DNA from: Fagopyrum homotropicum
Taxonomy: Eukaryota; Streptophyta; Magnoliopsida; Caryophyllales; Polygonaceae
Length of the DNA stretch: 64,000 nt
Assembly: GCA_033239125.1 (NCBI GenBank)
Contig: BSWB01000003.1
Location: forward strand, 35,293,001-35,357,000
Reading direction: 5' to 3'
Within the stretch, counting starts at the first letter, position 1, and each line of letters opens with the position of its first letter. The position numbers were made by a program, and so were the translations under genes. Positions 45,841 through 57,491 of this stretch are shown one piece after another. A model generated the notes under the pieces. It saw only the letters and a list, made by a program, of their open reading frames with translations. It ran no database searches and was not told where the DNA came from.

Positions 45841-47917
45841 TGTAACACTCCGAATCCGCGGGATATCGGGATGCTACGGGCGAGACCTCACAATGGGTCC
45901 CGACCCTTAGCTTGACAACAATTTCACCGGACCTTTCCAACATGGCACAAATAAAGGCAAAATCGTAAATCAATTTTAATGCAAATGATAAGAAACCCGA
46001 AAAATGCAACAACAAACTTCAGCCGAGGTACAACTCAAACCAAATGCCAAACAAGCGGCACACGAAACATAATAACCGAAAGACAAAACACAAGACAACT
46101 CCAACTGAAAACCCTTCCTAAAATGTACGGACCCGGCTGCCCACCCTTTCCGGATCTCTCGGAGCATGCCTAACCTGCAAGGCAAACTACAACATTCGGT
46201 ATAAAACCGTTAGCTCACATTTGAAGCATTAGAATTAAAGGGAAAGACACAAACACAAATAATTCAACATAGTCACACAACATACTCAAAAGCACACAAA
46301 TCCGGTTTATTATCTTTATTATTATTAAGTCATATTCCGTTCTAATTCAACTTCTTTTGTGACACGAGAATCTCCCGAAACTCGTCTCGGTCCCTTCTTC
46401 CGGCAATGGAACGGTTCGGATGCCTCCGACCGTCTAACCAACACGGGCCAGTCGCCGAGAACCTCCTAGCCCTCGCAAGAGCTAGGCAGTGATGTCACCG
46501 CCCGTTATCATACACTTGGGTCAAATAATATAAAGGTCGGTAATCCTATTTACTGTTATAAACAATGAATAATAAACACACACCACCCAACACACATCAA
46601 TGCTAATACAAGGAATACGAGCTAAGTAAGTCTTGAGACTTACCTCGTCATCTCACTCAACTCACATACTCTCGCTTCCTTAAAGAGGAAGTCCACAACC
46701 AGTTCACAAAGGAATATACGATCATCAACACAAGCTCAAGCTTAACGAAGTCTAAGACTTCACTCTAGGGATCTACGCAAGATCACCTAGCTCTCAACCT
46801 AGGAACGCATCCTAGAACTCACAATCCTCACAACACTCCCAGCAAAAGGAAACCTCTCACAACAGCCTATGCATCACATGGTCATGAACAAAAGTCTAGG
46901 AGAGCCAATCTAGCCTAGAGAGATCCAACATGCTCAAACAACTCAAAGCCAACAACTACATCGAGCCATAAGGGCTCCTAGGTTCTCAACCACTAGGTGG
47001 CATTCACAACTACCCTAGGTCCACCCTAGGCATGCTACTAACATATATCAACCTCTAACCAAAGGAAGGAACCAAGGAGGAAGGAGGAAAAGAGCCTACT
47101 GTTGAAGAAACGCAGTCGCGGAAACAAGCTGGCGCGACTGCGTGCTGAAGGTCACGGCGCCCGCAACACTGTTGATCCGCCTCCGCGGTTGCTGGCAATC
47201 CTGCCGCCGCCCCCGCGGCGCTGCTGACCACCCCCGCGGTTTACTGAATCCGCCCCTGCAGCTCACAGAGTCCGCCCCCGCGGCTGAACTTCATAAACAA
47301 CGTCTTCTTCGTCTTTGACTGTGGATCTTGAGCTTCAATGGCCTCCTTCTCTTGCTGGGTCTTCTCTAAACATCATCCATGGTATATAGGGTCTCCCTCA
47401 CGACCTAATTGAGCCAATAACACACACATACAAAGGATCTAAGGAAAAACCTCCTCAAAAGCTTCATCCAGGACAATGGAGAAGAAGAGGAGAAGAAGAA
47501 GATGTTCAGCAAGGAAGAAGAAGAGAGGGAGGGGAAATAGTTACCAAACTGAAACCCACAACTCTCCACTGCTGGCCACACTCCTAGAGATCCAAGAGGA
47601 AAGAGAGAGAAGAGAGCTCAAGTGAAGGAAGAGGGAAAAGAGTAACGTGAAATGAGGAAGGGAGAGAGAGAGAAGTGCCAAGGCTGCCACAAAAGAGGGA
47701 ACCCAAAGGTCAGCTGACCCTTCCTCTCATTTACGTTAGGAACCGAGGGGTCCAAAAGCAAGAGGGACAAACGAGAGGTCGGAATGAGATTTCGGGATAA
47801 TCCCGTTACTCAGTGCCTTGTGCTTGCGGGAAGACTGAGGCGCGCCTGCGGGAAGGTCGGTAACTCGCTAATAATCTGGAATAAAAATTACGGATGTTAT
47901 AAGAGCCGGATGTTACA
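45841..47917 (-). repeat. Solo gypsy LTR related to A and B
   Basis: 2077 bp with ends TGTAACACTCC and TGTTACA and a perfect duplication AGAGA (45836-45840 and 47918-47922). The left 350 bp clearly match the ends of the A and B LTRs (GGGTCCCGACCCTTAGC). The rest is diverged and includes a GC-rich repeat array at 47176-47285. Confidence 0.9.
47176..47285. repeat. CCGCGG-centred repeat array in the solo gypsy LTR
   Basis: Four CCGCGG sites (47183, 47213, 47234, 47278) and one variant CTGCAG (47256), each within a unit like CCGCCCCCGCGG-tgctga, spaced 21-30 bp apart. Confidence 0.75.
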
Positions 47918-48150
47918 AGAGATATAAACTTCCAACCCTACCACTAACATCACAATAAACCATGTTGTCAAAGTCTGTAGACTTCCACAAACGATTGTCG
48001 GGTAGTTTTAATTTTTGTTTCCTCTAGAGCGATAACTTGAATCTTATGAAATTTACAAACCACATCAAGGTTTGTCCAGGGATTACTCTGCCCATCCCTC
48101 TAATATCCTAGAAGCTAACTATTATTTAACAATTTTTCGATGATGGGAGT
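47918..48150 (-). pseudogene. LINE endonuclease, N-terminal part
   Basis: Minus-strand pieces NIRGMGR and CKFHKIQVIALEETKIK match the start of plant L1 endonuclease (the ETK catalytic region). The 5' end of the LINE lies near 48150. No promoter was identified. Confidence 0.7.
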
Positions 48151-49471
48151 AAAACAGGCCGGTGAACCTAACTATATAGTCCCAAGAAAAGTATTTGAGT
48201 ACTAAATTATATTTTTGTCTCATTTTCTTATAATAAGAATTTTTTTCACAGACAATTTTTTTTATCAAATAATACGTCATTTAGTAGATAAATCAGCTTG
48301 AATCAAACTACATAGAGTACATGGGCTACAAAGTGAATGAGGTGCATATATAAAAAAACATGGGCTTGTCATCATTAAGCATTTACGAGTTGGGCCTATA
48401 GAATTATTTGAGCTTAAATAACCATTTATAAGGTAAATTTGGGCCTTTCTTCATTAAGGGGCTTTAATGATTAGGCCCACTGAATGGGCCGATGAGGTGC
48501 ATATAAAAAAGAACATGGGCTAGAAAAACATGTTTAAGGGAAAATTAATATGGGTAGAAAGTTTGTTATCAACGAGTGAATCTATTAATCACATGAGTAG
48601 AGTTTTAGTTGAAAGAGCTTATCTTTGACATGCTAAGTTCAAATCATTTATAAATGAACCAATATAATTGACCTTTTACCAATGGATTTCGAGTCAAATC
48701 CCAATGACTCGGTTCATGTAACGGCCCTCGATTGAAAGCTCAAACTGAATATGATTGTTCACACGCTTTTATCAAAACAATTATAAAATAAATGTGTCCT
48801 TATAGCATACTTCATACTAGCTAGTATGCGTTGATCGATCCGGTGTGGTGTGATGGATGGATTCATTAGGGCTAAGTGGGGGCCCTTATGGGTAAAGAAT
48901 CATTGTTACTTGAGACTGATGCTAATATTGAAAAGGAAGGATCCTACCTACAAGTAAGATCATGATTTTTTTTGCAATAAATTTTGTCTCATTTAATGTA
49001 TGTAATCAAACACATTCTTTACCTATCAAATATGCATTTTAAATAAAATTTATTTGTAAATTTTAAGTTATATGTAAATAAATATTCTTGCAATAGATGT
49101 TATATCAATTTATGTAATCTAATTACACCCCTTCATATCAAATATGTATTTTACACCAATATTTATAATTATAATTACAAACATATAAGATTAGAATTTT
49201 GTATTAAAAAAGTTGTTACAATTTTTGTAATATAATCAAACATATATCTTTATTAGAAAATATGTATTTGAAAGCGATATTTATAATTCAGATTTTTTGA
49301 TTTTAGCGTATCAAATGATCCGTAAATATTTTATACAATAAAATATAGTGGAAGCTTAGTCGTTTAAAGAAAATAAAGTCAATTATCGGTTGTTTGTGCT
49401 AAAACAATTAAGGAAAGTATTTGTTATTGATGTTATCAACTAAAAATATTTATTTATTTAATTTTAGAAAT
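48151..49471. other. AT-rich non-coding stretch, possibly Helitron body
   Basis: No ORF of note. 48330-48370 and 48490-48540 share 'gaggtgcatat' followed by A-run and 'acatgggct', a local duplication. 48605-48656 has a weak tRNA-like pair of boxes (TTAGTTGAAAGAGC and GTTCAAATC). It may belong to the Helitron ending at 49502, but no 5' terminus was found. Confidence 0.4.
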
Positions 49472-49502
49472 ACCCGTGCGTAGCACGGGTCTATACTCCT
49501 AG
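49472..49502 (+). mobile_element. Helitron 3' terminus
   Basis: A perfect 8-bp hairpin ACCCGTGC-GTA-GCACGGGT (49472-49490) is followed after 8 nt by CTAG and then T (49503). This is the canonical Helitron 3' end (hairpin, then CTRR, inserted before T). The 5' end is not identified. Confidence 0.75.
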
Positions 49503-50086
49503 TTCAAGAGTAAAATGAGATCATGTGGTACCATCAATGGGCGGATAGTTGTGAATCGCCATCATTAATGGAATATTTAAGTGTTCTTAGGTCGGAGTTT
49601 AAGTGTTCATGTTATTAATTAACTAAATAACATCAGCCAAAGCATGTTCAAGTACATTCTGAGGAATAACCTTATTGAATGCTTCTTCATCCCCAAAAGC
49701 AGGGTTTTAACGAGCCATTTATGGACTACCTTTGATAAAACTCGATAAGATTTAATAACAACTATTGATTCTAGATCGATCCAATGAGTCAAACACTTTT
49801 GTAAAACACAAAGGCTTGGTGATGTAGCCGGGATAATCCCTACTATGAGGGATCTCAGGAGGGGAGAGTCATCCAATCCACTAAGCAGATTACATTATAG
49901 AACAAAGTGTTCAGAACAACCAAAGATTAAAGAAAAGTAAAGGCAACACCACAAATCTAGATATAGGCAAAGATAAGAAGAATAATTCTATAGAAGCCTT
50001 TCAGGCTAGTGATCAGTGCTTCCAGCGAAGCAAGATCAAGAAGACAAAGAACACTCAAGAATGGCCTTGTATGAAGCGCTCGGTTC

Positions 50087-50122
<36 letters not shown>

Positions 50123-50700
50123 CTCTCCATTATTCTTCTCTTGTGTTTTCGCTCTCTCTCAGGAAACCCTCTCAAACTTAAGGTTGAGGAGCTGAAGTGT
50201 TAGCGGCATTAGGTTTGGAGAAGGCAAGGGAAACTTAAGTACTCGGTGACCAGAAGCAACCAACAAGCGACACTGCGTTTTATCACCAACACAACATTTC
50301 ACAACTTAAGGATCACGCCTGTTCCACATACTCTTGATAGACTGGAGTATCTAATGGACCCCGATGAAACGGGCCCATAACTTTGCAGTCAGCCCATCAA
50401 CGAATAACCCGAGCACCATGTACAAGCTTTCCATACCCGATCTAACATCTTCAGCATCCTGAACCAGATTAGAAGACACACATGAACCGGGTTTAATTAA
50501 ACTCCTAACATATGCCCTCCTAAACTTGGTTCTATGTTTATAAATAACTAGTAGTAGATTAGGGGTACTCCAGTCCTTCATCAATCCAAATATGCAACCT
50601 TCAGAGACCATCTTCAATATGCAGATAATTTCTACAATAAGAGAATTTATCTACAGTGACTATCTTGGTGCTGAAGTCTGTTGGATTCAAATCACCCCTG
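49503..50700. other. Non-coding stretch, likely flank or LTR of the decayed copia
   Basis: No supported gene. A CT microsatellite lies at about 50092-50118. The minus strand of 50350-50700, just after the copia RNase H, probably belongs to that element's 3' end (TATTTATAAACATAG-like TATA near 50540), but I could not find paired LTRs. Confidence 0.4.
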
Positions 50701-52392
50701 ATCTTCTATATAATCAAGTGCTTATGTTTGATCTTCTTTCTGATGTAGTGGTAGTTGATGTCTATATGCTTTGTTCTTTCATCGTACATAGGATCTTTGC
50801 ACAAATATAGAGCACTCTCACTATCGGTATTAATAACTGGAACATAAGTTTTCTTCTCTATTTTGTCCAGTAAACCCTTTAGCCATGTTGCCTCCTTAGC
50901 AGCTTCAATAGCAGTTGTGTATTTAGCTTTAGTTGAAGACAAAGCTAGCACAGGTTGTTGTTGTGATTTCCAGGAGATGCAATTACCAGCCTAAGTGAAG
51001 TAAATAGCAGCATTAGTAGACTCTTTGTTATCTTTATTACTAGCATAGTCAAAATCTACAAAACCAACAAGGTTAGCATGTGAAGTATGTTCTTTATATA
51101 CAAGATACTTCCCTTTTGTACCATACAAGTATCTTAACAAGTATTTCATAGCATCCTAGTAAGGTAAACCAAGATTAGACATGGATCTACTAAGCACATA
51201 TATACCAAAAGCAAGATCAGGTCATGTACACATCATGACATACATTACAGAACCAACAACAACATCATAAGGTACTTTTGATGTTTTATATTTACCTTCT
51301 TCAATGGTGGGACAATCCTTTTTAGACAACTCTAAGTGCCCTTCTAAAGGTACAAGTGCAGGTTTACAATTAAACATGATAAACTTTCGAAGCACCTTAT
51401 GCACATAATAAGATTGAGATAACAAGATAGATTTCTTGGATCTATCTCTAGTAATGGATATTCCTAAAATATTATTAGCATATCCTAGATCTTTCATGTC
51501 AAAGTGTATTTTCAAATCAAGCTTTATACTAGAAATCAGAACTTTAGAAGAAGATATGAGTAATATGTCATCAACATATAGTAACACATATAATGGATCA
51601 TGCTTTTTAACATTCTTAAAGTATAAGCAAGTATCATAATCGCTTCTAACAAAACCTAATTTTATGATGCAAGAAACAAATTTTAGATTCCACTATCTAA
51701 GAGACTGTTTTAACCCATAGATAGACCTTTTAAGCGGACAACAAGCATTGAGTTTTTTAGAATGAATAAAGCCTTTAGGTTGAGACATGTATATAGTTTC
51801 AATTCAATCACCATGCAAGAATGTTGTCTTAACATCCATATGTTCAAATTCCCAATCAAACACAACAGTCATAACAAGCATAAGTCTTAAAGTTTTATAC
51901 TTAACTACTGGTACAAAAATGTCATTACAGGCAATACCTTCTCTTTAAGTAAACCCTTTTGCTACTAACCTAGCCTTATATTTGTTAGGTTCATTCAAAG
52001 ATACTTCTTATTTGATTTTATAAATCCATCTACACTGAATAACTTAGAACTGTCAAGCCTGTTAAATAAAGTCTATGTATTATTAGCACGCATAGAGTCA
52101 ATTTTATCTTTCATAGCAACTATCCATAGTTTTGCATCTTTACAGTTAACAACTTGTTCATAAGTTTTAGGAGTGTAGGGGTTCTTCACAACTGAGGCAG
52201 TAATCAAGACATATTCAATAATATTAGCATACTTCTTATTAGGGATGATATTCCTAGGAACTTTGTCCCTTGTTAGCTGGTAGTGATCGTGAAAACTAAA
52301 ATGAGGTGAGTTACCCACATTTTGATTTGTACCAGGATAAGTCACTTCATATTAATTTTCATGACAAGCCCCACTAGTAGTTGCCAGATGTT
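50700..52392 (-). pseudogene. Decayed Ty1/copia pol, RT-RNase H part
   Basis: Minus-strand pieces in order are YQLTRDKV...VLITAS and TYEQVVNCKDAKLWIVAMKDKIDSM at 52345-52073 (the region just before RT), LLYVDDILLISS with the catalytic YVDD (near 51580), KDLG-ANNILGI, and then RNase H: LALSSTKAKYTTAIEA, SALYLCKDP and RTKHIDINYHYIR (50951-50706). The pattern resembles the Tork/SIRE side of copia. Numerous stops occur. Gag and integrase are missing because an Athila-type LTR is inserted at 52393. Confidence 0.85.
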
Positions 52393-52687
52393 TGATGACA
52401 TGAATTATATGCCATCATATTCATACATATTACGAGTGTATCGCCTCAGGTTTACATGCATTTGATGAGGATTGCATGGCTTTTGTCCATATTTATATAT
52501 ATTTCGAGAATAGAGGTCTACACACATTATTTGTGAAATTGTAGGTAAAAAAGTTGAAATTTAGTGTGGATATGGAGCATGACATCATAAAGGATCAGGA
52601 AGGTAGCTACAAGATAGGAGAAGAAATGAGAAAAGATCACAATAGAAGATAGAAGACGGAACTAAAAGATAAACAAGTGTAGAAGGC

Positions 52688-52747
52688 AAAAATCGGATGG
52701 ATATTTGTTAAGATCGACCGATTTACTTCAGGATCGGGTCGATTTCT
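52688..52747 (+). repeat. F4 LTR palindromic triplet, cluster 1
   Basis: AAAAATCGG, AGATCGACCGATTT and GGGTCGATTT, about 295-355 bp from the LTR start and about 58 bp before the TATA box. Confidence 0.8.
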
Positions 52748-53243
52748 ATCGTTTGTAATCCGATTGGTTGTAGGATTGTAACCATATGATAAATTTTTAA
52801 ACCCTATATAAGGAGGACCCCACCTTCTAAGGCATCTCATCCTACTCAGTATACATACAATACACTTAAAGAGCATTCAAGGGAGCATTGAAGGAAGTTT
52901 GGAGTTGAAGTTCAAGATTGAAGTTCTTGGAGCTTGTGAGTTTGATTTGTTATTCAGTCATTGTGAACGCGATTTAGAGTTTGTTTTTGAAGTTTTTATT
53001 TGAGTTTTGAAGGATTGAATCATTGTTCAAAACATTTTTGGATTGACTCAATTCAAGATTTAAAGTTTTCTCATGTTCTTATTTTCTTGATTTAATATCT
53101 TCTTTGATTTTGATAATGTGTGTTCTTGGCTAAAACCCTTGTGATTCTAGGGTGATGGGTTGATGATTGTGGTTGAGATGATGATAAAATGATCTTCATA
53201 AATAGATTGGACCCTGAGAGTTGAGATTAACCATCGCAAAGAA

Positions 53244-53304
53244 GAAAAATCGGGTTGTTCTTGGATAGAATCGACCGATTTCCTTTGATGAACATACCGA
53301 TTTT
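53244..53304 (+). repeat. F4 LTR palindromic triplet, cluster 2
   Basis: AAAAATCGGG, GAATCGACCGATTT and TACCGATTTTC, about 850-910 bp from the LTR start. Confidence 0.8.
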
Positions 53305-53798
53305 CTTCACTGTCGTATCTACCCTGTTTTATCCTTAATCTTTGGTTAAAGATTGCTTAAACCCTAGCCTTGTTGAACTTTTCTAAACTATATCCGAGTG
53401 TAGGGAGAGACTCACCCGGTGATTCACGCTCTTGGGTGTCAACGATTACAAGATCTAGGTAATAGAGGATTCAAACCCCTCTATTAAGGTTGAGTGTGCC
53501 AAAACCCTTATGATAGCATGAATTATAGTCTATATTTTGGGGTTTTTTTGGACGTTTTATCTTTCATAATCTGCATGTTTGTATGTACATTATGTGATTT
53601 TGCTACCATTTCATCTACCTTTGCGAGAATCGAGGTCTACACCTAGTTTCGTTGTAATTGCAGGTAATATGGTACGTTTTGCATCAAAAAGGAGCAAAAG
53701 GAGTCATTAGTCATTTGGAGCTACATCCAGGAAGCATAGCCATGGATTAAAGATTTACTTTGGACCAGTTTTGAGAGATTTCACATTCAGTTGTGAGT

Positions 53799-53864
53799 CA
53801 CCTCGGTTGACCACATATTCACCTCGACCGAGGTGATCCAGAGATGCCGACTCGACCGAGGCGA
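53799..53864 (+). repeat. Ath-2 LTR word cluster 1
   Basis: CACCTCGGTTGACC, CACCTCGACCGAGGTG (7-bp arms, perfect) and ACTCGACCGAGGCG, about 290-355 bp from the LTR start and upstream of TATA. Confidence 0.87.
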
Positions 53865-54500
53865 ACACCTAGGACGCGGCGAGAATATTTTATTCTTGGA
53901 TGAGATCTTTTAAATTTGGAAAGTGATCTTATATTTTTGGGCTTGGCACCTGGAAGGAAGGAGATATGCAGAATCATATATTTTACCTATATTTATGGGA
54001 GAATATCTTTCTAAGATTTATTATCTTTGGAGGGTTATTTTCCTATAAAAAGGGTTGGATTTTCCACAAATCCGGAAGAGGCTTAGATCCCGCTCACACC
54101 GAAAAACACACAGCAGCAGCATACTCCAATTTGGGAGAGTTGAAGAACCTTTTTGAAGGTTGAAGGAAGATTGAAGTTCATAGCTTTTATAGCTTTATTG
54201 AAGGGTTTTGTAAGATTGTCTCCAATTCCCTCAATTGTTGTCTTGTCTTTTTGGATTGTTATCCAAGGAACGCTTTGTTGTGATATTTGATTCAGTTATT
54301 GAAGTCTTTTCATTAAATTCTTCTTTGTTCAAATATTCACCTTCTTCCCTTATATTTAATACTTTCATTATGATGATGAGTGGCTAATTTCCTTGTGTGA
54401 TTCTAGGGTGATTGGCTGAAGGTTGTGGGAAAAACAATGATAGAATCATCTTAGATTCCAGTAGGATCCTGAAAGTTCGAGTCTTTAACCTTAACCCTAA

Positions 54501-54558
54501 GCATCTCGTTCGGTTGATGAACATCTCGGCCGGGGTGGAATTCTTCTGACCGAGGTGA
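54501..54558 (+). repeat. Ath-2 LTR word cluster 2
   Basis: CATCTCGTTCGGTTGATG, CATCTCGGCCGGGGTG and CTGACCGAGGTGAC, downstream of TATA. Confidence 0.82.
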
Positions 54559-55253
54559 CTTATCTGATCCATAACTGAGAGTTAAGTGTTAGAGTTTGCC
54601 AAATCCTATTCTTATTACACCTTCCTGGTTCAATGCAAGCCTAGGATGAGACTTACCCGGTAATTCCTTAGTTTGTGTATTAACGATCATAAGTGTAGGT
54701 AATAAAGGTTTATCCTTTATTGGGGTTTGAGTGTGCTTCCATCCCATCTTTGTGAGTTAGCCTGAGACTTACCCGGTAAAGGTTGATTCTATTCCCTTAG
54801 ATGGTGTGTTAGTTTGAGGTTATAGTTCTTTATCTTGATTCCTTGAGACTTACCCGGTAATAGGAGTTACGGTTTAGGATTAGTGTGTAGTGAGACTTAC
54901 CCGGTGATCTACTCCACTCTAGTAACACCTTCCCCATGCAAAAATCTCAGCTTTGTCCGCTTATCTATAGATCTTGAGTTGGAACCACAACTAGATGCTT
55001 TAATCCCTAGAATTTTATGTTTGCTTTATTGACTTCTTATTCATCTTTGATTGTGTTAACTGCTCTTGTGGTTAGAATTGACATAGCATACCGTATTGAC
55101 TTTGTTTCATCGAGTCCCTGTGATCGACCCCTGGAATTTTCTTGCTTTTACTACGATTGACCCGTACACTGCGGGTTCGCATCCTTGTTTTAAGCTTAAG
55201 TCTAGGGTTATAAATTTAAAGCTTGCACACACCGTTTGGAGCGAACAAGTTTT

Positions 55254-55271
55254 TGGCGCCGTTGCCGGGGA
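55254..55271 (+). promoter_or_regulatory. Primer-binding site of Ath-2
   Basis: TGGCGCCGTTGCCGGGGA is fully complementary to the 3' end of plant tRNA-Asp. It starts 6 nt after the LTR end. Confidence 0.9.
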
Positions 55272-55618
55272 CTTGGTCTAGACCGAGCCGGTACGGTTTG
55301 CTCTTGGGGCATTTGCCCCGTTTTGTCTAACCACTCTACTTGAGTGACTTTTGCAGTTTCTTTCTTAGGTATATGCGAAGAACCCGCACTGGGAAGGAAA
55401 TCGTTCCTTACGATCCCGAACCAGAAAAGACATACAAGAGACGCTTAAGAGAAGCGAAGATGGCCCAACAAGACGATCGCGATCTTGCGGCCCAATTGAG
55501 AGAGACGCAGGAGCTGCTGCGCCTCAGCAAGGAAGAACTCATGCAAGAGAAAGAAGAGAATCGCACTAGGACTGCAGCAATCGAAGCTGAGATTGCTGTC
55601 ATTCGGAACCAGATTCTA

Positions 55619-55692
55619 CTTCGACCGAGGGAGGATCCAGTAGTTGATCCTCGACCGAGGCAGATTCCAGTACCCGACGCCCCGGCCGAGGT
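55619..55692 (+). repeat. Word cluster inside Ath-2 gag
   Basis: TTCGACCGAGGG, CCTCGACCGAGGC and CCCGGCCGAGGTA within 75 bp, translated in frame as Arg-Pro-Arg-type residues. Ath-1 has the same at 17413-17477. Confidence 0.8.
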
Positions 55693-57409
55693 ACTTCCAC
55701 CTTGGATACCAGTCCGAGATGTTCTTCTTGCAGGAATTCCACAAACCCTAGGTCAAAGGATGGACCCTAATCAACAACTGAGGCGTCCAGGAGTGAACCT
55801 AGGAGATCCAGCAGATCATGACTACGAACTTCGACCGCAAGTTCTAGCCATGATTCGCCAATGCCAATTCGGAGGGCTAGAGAAGGAGTCGCCGCATCAA
55901 CATCTTCAAAACTACGAGATCTTGATGGAAACCTTGCGACCTCCCAGAATTGAGAACAACAACTACAAGCTAAGACCTTTTTACTTTTCTTTAAAAGATA
56001 GAGCTCTTACTTGGTATCAATCTCTTCCTCCAGGAAAAATTAGCACATGGGAGGAGATGACTACGGAATTCTTAACCAAATTCTTCCCCCCTTCGAAGAC
56101 CGCTGAAATGAGAGGGAAGATCAATGCTTTCATCATGAAGGACAAGGAGAGCTTGTCCAAATCTTGGGAGCGGTTCAAGGATATCCTTTTGGATTGCCCA
56201 CATCATGGGATTCCAAAGATCGAGTTGTTGGAGATCTACTTCAAAGGGCTGGACGGAAGCACCCAGTTCAATCTCCAACTACTCTCCGCCGGTACCTTCA
56301 TGGACATGGCGATAGATGAGGCTTGGGACTTCATTGAGAAGCAAGCCTTGCACATGGAGAAGTATACCCACCAAGGAGCTGAAGGTGGAATTAAAAGGGT
56401 CAACTTTCAAGAGACTCAACCCAACAACAATCAACTCACATCTTTGAAGAACGACGTGAAGCAATTGAAGGAGCTCTTGATGGCTCAAACTAAGAAGGAA
56501 GAGCAAGGGCAAAGGAACAACAACAATAACGGGTACCGTAACAACAACAACAACGGTTCCCGAAACAACAACTACAACAACAATAGAGGATCCAATAGCA
56601 ACAACTGGAGGGCGAATAACCAAAACCACGGTATGCCCGCCTATGGGAAGTTCTTAAAAGAGATCTTATCAAGGAAAAGGAAACTGGAGGATGTTGGTGA
56701 AGTTAGGATGACATCTAAATCTTCGGAGCTTATAAAGATCATGAAGGAAAAGATGCCGCCTAAGTTGAGAGATCCCGGCTCATTTTGCATTCCCATTCAA
56801 GTCGGGGATGTAACTTGTGAAGCCCTTTGTGATCTAGGAGCCAGCGTGAGCATCATCCCGCTGGAGTTGTGCACTAAGATCGGTCTTGGAGAGCCCAAGC
56901 CGGTCAAGATTCGACTCTACATGGCGGATCGCTCCATTACCCATCCCGTGGGCATTTTGGAGGACGTTCCGGTCAAGTTAGGTAACTTCTATCTACCTAT
57001 AGATTTTGTCGTACTTGACATTCCCGCAGATTATCCTGTTCCTATTATTCTTGGGAGGCCATTTCTAGCAACTTCGGGTTGCAACGTTGATTGCAAGAAC
57101 GCTAAGTTGAAATTCAACGTTGGTGGCGATGAGGTGGAGTTCGCACTACTTGCAGCCATGAAAGGGGAGCAACTAACTGATGATATCTTCAACATCTACG
57201 ATGAAGAAGAATCAAGAGAATTGGTGAGCTCTATCCTTATTAACGATCCACTCGAAAGAGTTATAAGTTTCAGTTTAATGGAGGAAGGTATAGATGCTTC
57301 TTGTGATGCAGATATACGGAGCTTAAAAGCACTGGAAGAGGATCCAGGAGCTAAAACTGAGAAGCTAATCCAGGAGACGAAGATCTCCAGTCTCGGATCC
57401 AGTAGCAGT

Positions 57410-57491
57410 ACCTCGACCGAGGCACTTTCTGGACTGAACGAGGCGACTGAAGAACACATCGGTCAACGCCTAAACGCCTCGACCGAGGTCG
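57410..57491 (+). repeat. Word cluster in the Ath-2 protease-integrase linker
   Basis: CCTCGACCGAGGC, AACGAGGCGAC, ACATCGGTCAAC and CCTCGACCGAGGTCG, encoding Ser-Thr-Glu repeats. It marks the place where RT and RNase H would be. Confidence 0.8.

Larger units (their letters stand above)
52393..53510 (+). repeat. LTR of a fourth Athila-type family (F4), left part
   Basis: Starts TGATGACATG. It shares the LTR layout: TATATAAGG (52805-52813), two triplets and ACTCACCCGGT phrases. It is interrupted at 53510 by Ath-2, and the remainder should lie beyond 64000. Confidence 0.8.
53511..55247 (+). repeat. 5' LTR of Ath-2
   Basis: 1737 bp, TGATAGCATG to GCGAACA. TATAAAAA lies at 54044-54051. Word clusters lie at 53799-53864 and 54501-54558. 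Confidence 0.93.

Noticed and set aside
49619..49876. Minus-strand ORF of 85 aa, LINE-like in appearance
   Set aside because: A few residues recall LINE or helicase-like proteins, but no ordered motif set is present, so I do not name it.
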